Shown: one piece after another, positions 10,874 through 21,881 of the stretch | Layout of the letters: every line of letters begins with the position of its first letter | How positions within the stretch are numbered: the first letter of the stretch is position 1 | NCBI GenBank assembly: GCA_012295275.1 | Contig: CM022679.1 | Coordinates: 3,475,912-3,525,911 of the forward strand | DNA length: 50,000 nt | From: Chrysomallon squamiferum | Taxonomy: Eukaryota; Mollusca; Gastropoda; Neomphalida; Peltospiridae | Reading direction: 5' to 3' | Made by a program: the position numbers and the translations under genes | The notes under the pieces: generated by a model | Databases searched by the model: none | What the model was told of the DNA's origin: nothing | What the model saw: only the letters and a program-made list of their open reading frames with translations

Positions 10874-11873
10874 TTTGGTTTCAGCTTCATCAAGAAGATG
10901 ATTTAAATTACAAATATCATAGCTGGCGATGTAATGTAAAGTCAGCTATTTTGTTGTGATAAATGTCGGTTATTTTTGTTATTATTATTTTTTAATATAA
11001 GAGTAAAGTCAAGAAATAAAATAAAACTAGTTAAAAGAAAATGTTATTTGTTCATGCTGCGTTTACACGAATGTGACTTATATTATAAGAAAATAAAATA
11101 ATCATCTGCTACAAAAATAAAAAATAATAATAAGAAGAAGAAGAAATAGAAAAAAAGAAATAAAGAAATAAAAAATACAAAAACATAATAATAAAAACGC
11201 CTTTCTCTGAATATGTACCTTGCACGTCGAATGATTCGCTTGAATTATTTTTACCATATCTTAGTACATCGGATTCAAAAAGTCGAATTTATATAACTAA
11301 ACTGAATACTAATATTTGTAACATTTGATTCAAATTAGGTCATGTATATTAATTAACATTTTCTTTGAATTTTTTTTTACTTTGTAGATTTCTTTATTTT
11401 CTTATTAGTGATACTATCATAATGATATAATACAGCTGGTTCAACAACAACAACAAAAACCCCAAAAGAAATTAAGATATAATGAAATACCGTTATCCAA
11501 CAAATCTTTCAGGATATTTTACCGCCTGTTAATATATACAAATCCGCACATAAACGCACACTGACACAGCTTACAGATATAGATATACTGATATATATAT
11601 AGAGATTTAAATATTTATTATAAACATAAATCATTTATGTGTAGAAATAGCACACATAAATGACATTTTCGTACACATTAATATTTTTTTATTTGCTTTT
11701 ACACAATAATTTTAAAAAAATTAAAAAATCCAACAAAAACACCCCATATCTATATCTATATATATATATATAAACATATGTTTTTTATTGTTTATCTGAT
11801 TTTATATATAAAAAAAAAAAGAATAATAATAAAAAAAAAAGTAAATGATAATATAAAATTAAAAAAACAAAAA

Positions 11874-12723
11874 ATCAGCAACTGTGATGAGCAATTGTCT
11901 TCTTTCTCAGTTCATGAGCAATTGTCCAGTTGGTATTTGTCCAGTTAGCATCTGTCCGGTGAGACAGAGCAATTGTCCAGTTAGCATCTGTCCGGTGAGG
12001 TATAGCAGTTGTCCGTACTCCGTTCGGCTGACATGTTATTAGTGCGATTTCTGTTATAACACAGAATAATGTGTGGTTTTTGTTAAAAAAGAAAAAAAAA
12101 AACTGTCTGACTGACAGATATATTTTATTAATTTTTCTCTTCATCTAAATTTATTATGTTAGTATAAATTAGATAAGCATTATCAGTAAAACTACGTGAA
12201 ATGAAATGTAATAATAAAAGGTCATCAAACTGAATTCTAGGTAACAAGTAACAGAATTTACAATAGAATTCAAAGTAAGTAGTAACACAATTCATAATAG
12301 AATTCAAAGCAACAAGTAATAGCAAATCATAATAGAATTCTAGGTAACAAGTAACAGCAAATTATAACAGAATTCAACAATCACATAACGTTCATAATTT
12401 TGGTTTTCACTAAGTTAGTTAATACAAATGTTAGCCGAGAAATAATTATTTAAAAAGTAAATTAGAATAACTGAGAAATATGTAAATAATCAATCAGTTT
12501 CAGGGAATAATGAACTTGTACAAGGGACTGAACTTTTTCAGTGTAATGTTTTCTTATATCAAATAAGAATGGGACATCAAAGGAGCACTAACTAATTTTC
12601 AGACTGAATTAACAGTTTAGAAAAGTATCGTATTAAATGGGTGTACGGACTATTTATTGCTCACTGGCTAATTTCTCACCAGTAAAGTGATAAATAGGAC
12701 AATTGCTCACCACAGCTGCTGAT
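11874..12723. mobile_element. TIR-bounded non-autonomous element, unit 0 copy
   Basis: The ends form a 26-bp inverted repeat, 11874-11899 against 12698-12723, with 2 mismatches and a core of ggtgagcaattgtc at the right end. The interior has two to three copies of a 36-bp repeat containing the same 'gagcaattgtcc' core, and no transposase frame. No target-site duplication was found. It matches a longer element in unit A at 21882-23604, which points to a MITE-like element already present before that duplication. Confidence 0.6.
11920..12012. repeat. 36-bp minisatellite, short version
   Basis: About 2.5 units of the repeat that is expanded to nearly 8 units at 21928-22205. The first unit is partly degenerate. 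Confidence 0.8.
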
Positions 12724-13722
12724 TGGATTTTATCAATAAACCTTTATTTTGTGTTAGTGTATGTATGTACAAATGGTTTGGGTGATCGTGGGAATCTCTG
12801 AGAAATAAGAAAAATAAATATAAAATACGATAAAATAAATAATCCCAAAACATGGATATTTTAAACAGGTTCATCAATTCAGCATAGACATGTCACACTA
12901 GAATTCTTGAACATTATAATTCAGCACAATCAAATATTGTGGGAGATGTTCCGAAGGAAATCTTCTAATTCCCTGTTTCTATCAGTAAAATCCTGACAAA
13001 GATTCTGCAGTCTGCTCTGCTTCTGCTGAGTGGACCATTTCACTCTCTTCATATGTGGCTGACGTCGCTGAGTTAGTCACAATGCCAGGCTCACATAGGT
13101 ATGGTCTAAATAATCCAGATCTTCAGTATCAAGGACACTGTCACGGAGGCAATCATTTCACTTGTATTCTTTTATGTTCTTTTTGTCAGCAAAAGATTCA
13201 GTTATTTTGTATTAATAAAATAATAAATAAAATTTTATTAATACCCCCTCCATTTCTGGCTTTATTGGTGAGCAATTGTTTGGTGAGCAATTGCCCTTAA
13301 TTTTATTAAATATATCAAGGCTGTTTTGTCATGACAAAAGATAGAGAGGAACTCTGGCAAAAGAATACAACAGGTACTCAATATAGAAGTTGAGATATGC
13401 ATATTTCGTAAAGGAGGACACAAATACATTTCTAAAAAAATCTATCTTTATGCAAATTGGATAAAAATTGACGTCTTTAAGGAAGTTTTGATATTCACTT
13501 TTAAAAAGGCAAAGAATGAGAAAAAGGCAGCTGAAATTAACTAACTGGAGGCAGTAAATCACCACAAAAAGTCTTCAGCAACTTTGCCATAAAACCTTAA
13601 AATAAAGAAAAGTAAAAATAAAAACAAAAAATCTGGGTAGAATTTCAGCAAGAATGAATTAGAATCTATCAGTTTCCACAGCATTTGTTTTTTGTTTTCC
13701 TTTGTTTAAAGAGCGATGAATC

Positions 13723-13765
<43 letters not shown>

Positions 13766-13964
13766 TTTTGAAAACTACTAAAACACAACGAATACCAACA
13801 TCTATAACACAAAATTGCACAGATTCCTGATTTCAGAAAAATATTAAATACTGCAAATTAAAAAAGGGGTTAATCATGTATTGATTTTTAATAATCCTTT
13901 AAGGTTGTACTTAATACTAAATAACAGACAAAAGTATAAGAATGTTACATCATTTTAATTTGAT
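12724..13964. other. Spacer between the unit 0 element and the 3' end of gene A
   Basis: Shared with 23605-25338 and partly with 36556-37355. It contains a small minus-strand coding-like fragment (12930-13052), two 'ggtgagcaattg' motifs near 13266-13291 that match the TIR core, and a TTA microsatellite at about 13729-13766. The plus-strand frame at 13055-13300 and the minus-strand frame at 13329-13565 are not supported by homology between units. Confidence 0.5.
12930..13052 (-). other. Short coding-like fragment, possibly from a transposon or lost gene
   Basis: A 40-codon minus-strand frame that looks like an amphipathic helix (RLQNLCQDFTDRNRELEDFL). The corresponding place in unit A (about 23825-23945) carries an in-frame stop after MKRVK, and unit B keeps only the end (about 36765-36825). 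It was therefore not maintained. I do not recognise the source. Confidence 0.2.
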
Positions 13965-16900
13965 TTAACTTGTGTTGCATACGACATTACTGCGATAATC
14001 ACAAACCAACGCATTAGGATTAAAAAGCAGTTCACCGGAACATCTCTGTAAATATGTTCGTCCATAGCTACATGAGTAGAAGGTTGCGCAATCGTTTGGA
14101 TTAGGATAAAGACCAGCAACTTTTAATTTACAAAAGTTTTCATCGAAACTAGCTGCAATAAATAAAAGAATGATCTGTATTTTTCTAACATTTTATTTTT
14201 TGTTGTTGTTGTTTTTCTAGATTTTTATTATATTTTTTTATTTTTTGTTATTAGTAAGAAGATTGGAATCTGTAGCATTAGAGACTGATGTGTGTATGTA
14301 TTTTTCCATTATTTCAAAGTTTCTTTAAGATTTTATTATCACACTAATATACATAAAAATACCTTGAGTTGTACTTGCTTGTTGGGTTTGTGTTTTCACT
14401 GAGTCTACGGCATTCGTCAAAAGAACTGGTATTGGTGGTGGGGTTGGTTCGGGTGGTGTAGGCTTTAATACTGGTCTTGGCTTGGCCCTCCTTGACGGAA
14501 CTTCAGCCATTCTAAAATTATTAAATAATTCCAAGCAGAAGGTTCTTTTCTGCAGTTATTACAGATTTAGATACAACTCAGTGGGGTGTATTAAGCTTAG
14601 TACAGAGCAGACATTCATTATAGTTAAGGCAGTTTGCAAATTAATGAGGAAACGGTACAGTATTATCTAACAGTGACAAGTTAAGCTCTTAGTCAGATGA
14701 CAAGATATTAAAAGTGTAAGGAAGGAAAATTATATTCGAAATAAGAAACAAAGATGGTACCAATATAAATTGTTAGAATTTGTACACAGTTACACACACG
14801 AAATAAACTGTATAAATTCATACATTTATTCTGGCATAAGTACACACACGTTTATAAGTGAAAACTTTTGTTGTAGAAATGATGGTCCTTTATATAACTA
14901 GATTCTGTTGGTTAATTTTATTAAGAAAAAGTTAATTAATTTGAATGATCAATGAGTCTTCTTATTCGTTTATTTATATTATGTTCAAGTTATCTTTGTA
15001 AAGGGATTAATAAATGATTTTTTAAGTATATAGTGGAACATCGATTGGATTGGTAAACACTGGAAGTGGCCGCACCATGAAGGATATATTTTACTGCTAG
15101 TCACACTCCGAGCATGCGTTCTAACCATCGAGTTGGCTTTCTGGCCTTGTAATTACCGAACCAAGTGGTAAAAGCTGACTTATTTCACAATTGTTATAGA
15201 GAGTATCTAAATTCAAGGATAATAATTTTTGTTCGCAATAATCATTACCTTAAAGAAAGAATAGACACTTACCGATTGGGTTCTTTACATGGGGTAGACT
15301 GATGCATTTGATATTTGACGGCCTTTAGCAATGGATATTTGTGTTTGCCACAAAAAGTTCCAGTAAAGTCATCGCAACTTAGATCCCAGACCATAACTCC
15401 TCCGTATCCATTCTTTTTGGCATAGCACACCTGAAAGAATGTTACATGCCGATATCATTCTCCTTCGTAATTTCAATCAAATATGTTTGTTTAGACTTTT
15501 ATTTTTTATGATCCTTTAAAGTAAAAATATGAAAAACAGGAATCTCTCTCTCTCTCTGTCTAAGAGAAAGATAGATAAATAGATAGATACATAGATACAT
15601 AAATATACACACACACACATATATATATGTATATTTAAATATCTACTAACATACCTGAAATTATTTGAATACTGTTCATGCCCTCTGTCTTCGTAATTTG
15701 AAATTAACGATCCTGCTTCAGTTTGCATCAAGCAAAATACACAAATTATAAGATTGCTATTATACAAATATGTGCCTTATTTTTTCATTATTATTTTTTC
15801 TTTTCAAAATAAATCACCCACCCGCACATCAAAAAAATAAATAAACTGAACAGTAGTTATTTTGAAATGAACGTTTGCATAACATCATTCGAAACCACAA
15901 TCACAGTAACGGTGAAGGACATTTTAATACTACAGAAATGACAAAGGACATATTAATGTGACATTAAAGTGTGGAGTAATATTAAAACTACAGTAAATAT
16001 GATGATGATTTTAACACCAAAATAAGAGTGAAGTATATTTTAATACTTCAATACGTGTAAAGTGCATTTTAATACTATTATATCAGTGAAGTACATTTTA
16101 ATATGGAGTATAATAATACTCTAATACAAGTAATAATGTAATGAAAATGTAGACCATTACAATGTATCGAAAATCTGCTGCTGCATACATAACAAATTGA
16201 ATAATAGAATAGAAATATTTGTCGCCCTGTATTCAAAATTTACAAGGATGTACAGTGTTTAAATTTACAGTCGATTTAGAGACTATATTTCATACAACAC
16301 GCCTTAAAATTGAAAGTTATATCTAAAACTTGCCTTGTAGCGAAGACTTTCTTCAGTGGGTCCTCCGATCCATTGATTTTTGTGTAGGACATAGAAAACT
16401 TTCTGGTCAGGTAAATATTTAAGTGCACCACCCTTATTGATTAGATCACATACCTGATTAGTTTGATTCATTTTGTTGATGTAAGAAGAGAAAAAAAATA
16501 TGTATGAAAATTATTATATTTAAACAGATTTATTATTTTTAATAACATTCTCTCAGTATATATGAATGATTGTATTTCAGCAGATGATAATCTCTCTGTC
16601 TCTCTCTCTCTGTCTCTCCATCTCTCTCGCTCTGTCTCTCTCTCTCTCTCTCAGTATTTATGTATGCACGTATCATTTACCTCATAGTAACAGAGATGTC
16701 CGCTTACACCAGTGTAAAAGCCAGGATTTCCAGCGTATGCTGGTGAGTTTAATGCTGTACTGTCGCTAGTCAAGGTAAAAGATCGAGCATAGAATGCTAG
16801 ACCTAAAAGTAGTTTCTGTTTCGGACAGTTTTGAGCCCAAAGTCTCATCGCATAATCCTACAATAATGAGAAAAAACAACAACAATAAAATTAAAAATTA

Positions 16901-17497
16901 AAATAATATGATAATGAAGAAGACAGAAACATACACTGACCGCGTTGTATTTGGCATCGAGCGAAGATACGTTGACATTCTTCGCTGAATATAACTGCGT
17001 GTGGTGACCAACTTTTTTATCCCAAGAACCGTGGAAGTCGTAGGTCATGACGCTTACTAAATCTACATCTCTGAAATAGATGAAAGTAACTGTGTAAGGC
17101 AGTAGTACGTTCTAATGAATACTAGTAAAACAAGCCGTGGTGCACCAGGATTTTCAAAATACACATCGTTTATCTCTGAATAATTTTATGTTAAGAAACT
17201 ACATTCAAAATCAATATTTTCTACTGATCGAACATAATCGAGAAATGAAATAATAGACTAAAAAGAAATTGACAAAAACTCAGATGCTGTAAATGTGTGT
17301 GTGTTTACAGAATTAATCGAAAGACTTTTATTTAATCTTTTTTATTAATCTGAAAGACCTTGCCGATGAATTTCCTTTGCGTTTCAGATCTGATATGTTA
17401 ACATGGTGTAGTTCTTAAAACATTTCGTAGACGTTAAAGTCAGAAAAAAAAATTTCTTTCCTCTTTTAACATCTCGCACTTCCTAAGGTATTCATAG

Positions 17498-17543
<46 letters not shown>

Positions 17544-18967
17544 CAATATATTTGTTTTTTATGCGCACACTTTTTGATATATTTATATATACTAAGACAT
17601 TACTTACCTACTTGAACTAATTAATCAGTTAACATCAATGAATTACTGGTTGTTTGTTTTACGACACCCTTGCACACAATAATGATTGGCTCCTGTTGTG
17701 CACGCGTGCAAGTCCTGCACTGTGGCTATATTTGGAAGCATTTCTCTTCTTCTTCTTCGTATTATTATTATTATTGTTATTTTTATTATTATTACTATTA
17801 ACGTTTTTTAAAAGATAATGAGTTATACAAATAATCCGAATACTGTTTTTTTGATAAACGATTATACATAATTATAAAGAATGTATCTGAGTGATTTATA
17901 TTACTGATTCTACCAATTAGAAGTCTAAGAAAATAATTTAGGAAATATTTAGTACATCTTCGTATTTCTAATAGAAATTTGATCTCAAATAGTGATGTGC
18001 GAAATCTCATTGTGTCTAGTTAATTTAATATACGTAGAAAAACAAATAAACTGACTAACATCTTATAATATCTGAACTGTTTCAGTCCTAATGGTAGTTA
18101 TTGCATTATCTAATCGGAAGGTTTGTTTTAATATAATTAGAAATGTGTATTTTTGATACCTGCTATAGTTGATTCAGCACAGTTTTTATCTTTTTGATAC
18201 AAACCTACATAGTTTTTTTATTTCATATGCCTTTGCAATTTCATCAAATCCAGCAGCTACAGCCATTGTTATGAGTAGTCTTGGTTGTCGAGTACGTAAA
18301 GACTCCGCTGCATACGTTATCCGCAATTGCTAAAATATATAAATAATATAATGTGATTAGACACTATGCTATCCTGCAGTATGGAAGCGGAAAAGGAAGA
18401 TATTGTACAACCTGACAAGTAAATTAATATGAAGATTGAGTTTATTTACCCGTACGAGCGCAGTGAATCTCACTTTGTCAGTTGCTGGACTTCCTCTGGA
18501 ACCTGGATATTGCCAGTCTAAATCTAGACCTTGAAACTTACGTCGTCGGATGTATGTAACTGACGTTTCAGCAAAATATTTGATACCACCAGCAATTCTG
18601 ACGAGCATGGTAAATTTCCTGGTTCCCATTTTCCATCCTCCGACAGCCACCAGTCTCTTTACGTCAGGATATGGTTCAATAGTTGCTCGAAAACTCTGAT
18701 ATCTGGAATCAACAATAGTTATAAAATCACAAAGAACCGCAGAAGTGATGGTAGCAACAGAATCAGTAATGGCTGCTGTTGTGTTTATGATTAGTTTTAG
18801 TATCAGTATTAGCATTAATAGTAGTAGTAGTAGTAGTAGTAGTAATAGCAATGTAGTAATAGCATTAATAAAGCAAACGAGAAAAATTAAAAGTTTTATG
18901 AAAAATTACGAACGATTTCTCTATAGATATTTTCTAAATAGAAACATTATTTCAAAAACAATAGATA

Positions 18968-19041
<74 letters not shown>

Positions 19042-20033
19042 ATAGAAAGAAAGAATATAAATGGAATGAAACATATTTTTATTAGAAAATTATAATTTTC
19101 TGTTCCTGGTCTTGTTTTGTCCACTGTTCTTAAAGAATACACATATCAGTTATTATTATTATTACATACCCGTTCTGAGACCATGGTGATTCGTCATTGC
19201 TGTCGTAAACTCCTAGTTCAACTGAAGGAAAAAGCTGATATTAATTCATTGTATATGCAGGACTATTAACACTACTCATATACACACTGACATGAAAATA
19301 GACATCCACGCTTATACCGACACACAGTCAGATAAACACCAGCACAGTTTAAGTGATGTAAAGGTGTGCTAGAGAGGAACCATTGATATTTGTACAAAAT
19401 TGTGTTGGTTTATACAATGAATTTTAATGTAATACTATAAGGAAGAATTGATATTTTGAAAACATTTCTTATTTTACATTCTAAATACATTACTCCTCTC
19501 ATTACAACTGCTTTTTGTCTTACGACCATGATATAATTTATTGTTTTCATATTAGAATTCTGTGAAACGAACCTTTTCTCTCCGCATGGTTCACTTGAAG
19601 ATTTGCAAAAGCAAATATGATGTGGGTACACAGCGATGGATCAATATATCTCGGAATGTATCTTCCTCTTCCGTATCTGTATTGAGGCCAGCTTGTATAG
19701 TAGCAGACGATCCAGCGGTCACCTAGCAACAAAAAGAAAGAATAAAAAGAAAGAAAGGAAAATGATAGAAACGGATAACGAGAAAAATGTCTTATTCTTT
19801 TCTAAATAAAATTAAAATGTTTGTTACTTAGTGTCATCTACAGCGGATTGTAAGAAAAACAAATAATTAGATAATACTGTTATATATAAATTATTAGTAA
19901 TGTGAATATTCTATTCGGAGCTGAAATTAAGAATAAAAATGGACCTCACTGTACCTTTAGTCAAAACATTAAGTGGCAAGAACACGAATACTCCAGCCAG
20001 AGTGACCAACATAGATATACAGAACGTAACCAT
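13965..20033 (-). CDS. Chitinase-like protein A (GH18 + CBM14), catalytic Glu replaced by Gln
   Basis: Eleven coding exons: 20033-19955, 19722-19573, 19221-19170, 18702-18450, 18329-18205, 17070-16941, 16857-16681, 16453-16334, 15430-15273, 14511-14363 and 14152-13965. They total 1581 nt with no internal stop, giving 526 residues. Order: hydrophobic signal peptide (about 1-25); GH18 barrel from [10 protein letters not shown] (33-42) through VGGW (114-117), the catalytic strand FQGLDLDWQYP (150-160), MTYD (228-231) and MVWDL (375-379); Pro-rich linker (415-464); and a six-cysteine CBM14 (465-526). GH18 enzymes cleave chitin with the Glu of DxxDxDxE as acid/base; here that residue is Gln158 and the first Asp is Gln151, so activity should be lost or very low while chitin binding may remain. 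The start is fixed by a splice acceptor directly before ATG. Intron 8 has a GC donor. The product should be secreted. Family assignment is firm; inactivity is inference. Confidence 0.92.
15095..15150 (-). repeat. tRNA-derived SINE-like segment in intron 9 of gene A
   Basis: On the minus strand the sequence reads like a tRNA D-arm region (AACTCGATGGTTAGA followed by GCATGCTCGGAGTG). An RNA polymerase III A-box-like core is visible; a clean B box is not. Equivalent segments sit in intron 9 of genes B and C, so the insertion predates the duplications. Confidence 0.4.
16332..16333 (-). promoter_or_regulatory. Non-canonical GC splice donor of intron 8, gene A
   Basis: The exon ends CGCTACAAG and the intron begins GCAAGT. 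The next exon needs phase 0, which only this junction gives; the GT four bases downstream would shift the frame. AAG|GCAAGT is the usual context of GC-AG introns. Confidence 0.75.
16590..16652. repeat. (TC)n tract in intron 7 of gene A
   Basis: Interrupted TC repeat starting about 30 bases inside intron 7. It is short and impure compared with the same site in genes B and C. Confidence 0.85.
18450..18702 (-). CDS. Gene A exon 4, GH18 catalytic exon with E158Q
   Basis: This 253-nt exon (phase 2 in, phase 0 out) carries the catalytic strand. The codon at the acid/base position is CAA (Gln), read from 'tggatattgccagtctaaat' on the plus strand; gene B has 'attccc' where A has 'attgcc'. One base change, GAA to CAA, explains it. 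Confidence 0.9.
18969..19039. repeat. (TAA)n microsatellite in intron 3 of gene A
   Basis: About 23 TAA units. Genes B (about 30268-30315) and C (about 42853-42891) have shorter arrays in the same place. Asn-, Ile- or Tyr-run frames across it are artefacts. Confidence 0.9.
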
Positions 20034-20100
20034 CTGAAATGACAAGAACGAGAACAGCTATAACAGCAATAATAATAATATAAAAGTAAAACATACAGTG

Positions 20101-20103
20101 ATA

Positions 20104-20163
<60 letters not shown>
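20101..20163. repeat. (TAA)n microsatellite in intron 1 of gene A
   Basis: About 20 TAA units in the 5' intron, about 70 bases upstream of the coding exon. Confidence 0.9.
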
Positions 20164-20165
<2 letters not shown>

Positions 20166-20400
20166 ACAGACGAATAATTAAAAAGAATGTATATGTGACT
20201 GTTATTTTTGTTCTTTTTCTGAATAAAATGGTATAATTAATCATATTTTAGAACGCAGATAATGTAATAAATAGATTTGTAGTGAAGGAAAAAAATATAT
20301 TTAACTGACTTTATATATATCGAAGCTTTTCTGTTAATAAAAGGTCGGAAATACACTAAAGAAATCATCAAAACGTATCACCAGTATAAAAATATCTTAC

Positions 20401-20560
20401 CTTGACAATTAAAAAGAAGAAAAAAATTCCAATTTGTTTCTCTAACAGCGGATAACTCCAGGGTGTTTTATAGCGTATGAATTCAGGGCGAGATGTGTTT
20501 TAGGCAGTTTAAACGTCCAACAGAACCTGCAGAAAACGTGTCCTTTTGATTTCTGATTGG
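20401..20560 (-). promoter_or_regulatory. Gene A promoter and 5'UTR exon
   Basis: TATAAAA at 20472-20466 and AGCCAATCAG (CCAAT at 20560-20556) lie upstream of a short non-coding exon ending at 20401 with donor CAAG|GTAAGA. Transcription should begin near 20440. Intron 1 (20400-20034) ends with TTTCAG directly before ATG, so splicing puts AAG before the start codon, a favourable Kozak context. The arrangement is conserved in units 0, B and C. Confidence 0.7.
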
Positions 20561-21881
20561 CTACACAGATAATAGTTATTCTAAAATTATGAATATGTTT
20601 GTTTACAGACGTAGAAAATTCTGATTAAAGGAAATAACTTCGATTGATTTCATTCAGATAAAACCTGTCAAATCCAGCTGGATGTTTACGTGTGTTTGTT
20701 CGTACGTTTATGTAAGAATAATACATGATTTTTTTCTCTGTCACATAATATTTTTAAAATAATTTAACAACAACAACAACAACAACAACAACACTATAGA
20801 CAGATACATGCGTTCTTACTTTTGATAATTTCTAAAACACAAACACACACACACACACACACACGTATTGGTTTATTAATTTTTTCAGGAAGGTTAACTT
20901 TAATATTTTTCATCGGATGACACATTTGTATGCAGCAAATATATCGTTTTGTTGAAATGTTCATATTTTTAAGATTAAGTAAACCATAAAATAAAATCAA
21001 GTTTTTGTAAAAGTTGATAAAACACTTTGGCTTTAAAACACTTTGGCTTCAGCTTCATCAAGAAGTTGTCGATGCTTTAAATTACGACTGTCATAGCTGG
21101 CGATGTAATGTAAAGTCAGCTATTTTGTTCTGAAAAATCGGGGTTATTTTTTGTTATTATTATTATTTTTTAATTTAGGAGTAAAGTGAAGAAATAAAAT
21201 AAAAAGTTAAATAAAACTGTTATTTGTGCATGCTGCGTTTACACGAAAGTGACTTTTATTATAAGAAAATAATATAATCATTGGCTACAAAAAAAGTCGA
21301 ATTTATATAACTACACTGAATACTGATATTTGTAACATTTGATTCGAATTATGTCATATATATGTAACATTTTCTTTGAAGATTTTTTCTTTCTAGATTT
21401 GTTTATTTTCTTATTAGCGATACTGTCATAATGATATAGTGCAACTGGTTCAACAACAACAACAACAAACCCTCGAAAAATTAAGATATAATGAAATACC
21501 GTTATCCAACAAATCTTTCAGGATATTTTACAGTCTGTTAATATATAAACATACACACATAAAAGCACACTGACACAGATATATAGATATAGATATATTG
21601 ATATATATATATATAGCGATTTAAATATTTATTATAAGCATAAATCATTTATTTGTAGAAATAGCACACATAAATGACATTTTCATACACATTAATATTA
21701 TTTTATTTGCTTTTACACAATAACTATAACAAAATTAAAAAACCCAACAAAAACACCATATTTATATATATGTTTTTATTGTTTATCTGATTTTCGAATA
21801 AAAAAATAAATAGTAATATAAAAAGTAAAAAGTAAATGATAAAATAAAATAAAATTTGTTTTTTTTAAAAATAAGTAAAAA
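20561..21881. other. Unit A upstream spacer with internal deletions
   Basis: Matches the spacers of units 0, B and C but lacks about 865 bases corresponding to 10001-10866, including both coding-like fragments. The junction is near 21017. A second loss of about 175 bases, equivalent to 11110-11285, occurs near 21290. A (CA)n tract lies at about 20837-20864. No gene seen. Confidence 0.65.

Larger units (their letters stand above)
9531..11873. other. Unit 0 upstream spacer
   Basis: Conserved spacer shared with units B and C and, with deletions, unit A. It holds a (CA)n tract (about 9822-9848), the two coding-like minus-strand fragments listed separately, an A-rich region near 11100-11190, and 'ggttcaacaacaacaacaaa' (11438). 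No complete gene is seen. Confidence 0.6.

Noticed and set aside
11874-12723. Autonomous DNA transposon
   Set aside because: No transposase-like frame of any length lies between the inverted repeats, and no target-site duplication is visible.
14325-14534. Separate 69-residue gene starting MELFNNFRMAEVP
   Set aside because: It is exon 10 of gene A read through both splice sites. The same applies to 25668-25928 (gene B) and 37617-37856 (gene C).
15095-15150. Functional tRNA gene
   Set aside because: Only a D-arm and anticodon-arm-like part is recognisable. I could not find an acceptor stem or a proper T-arm, and it lies in an intron shared by all copies, so a SINE remnant is more likely.
18369-18851. 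Independent 160-residue gene with a Leu-rich start
   Set aside because: The Leu run is a TAG-type microsatellite in intron 3, and the real coding part is exon 4 of gene A. The same holds for 29676-30065 and 42292-42747.
13965-20033. Gene A as a decayed pseudogene
   Set aside because: All eleven exons join without stop or frameshift, splice sites are intact, and the promoter is conserved. Only the catalytic residue argues against enzyme function.
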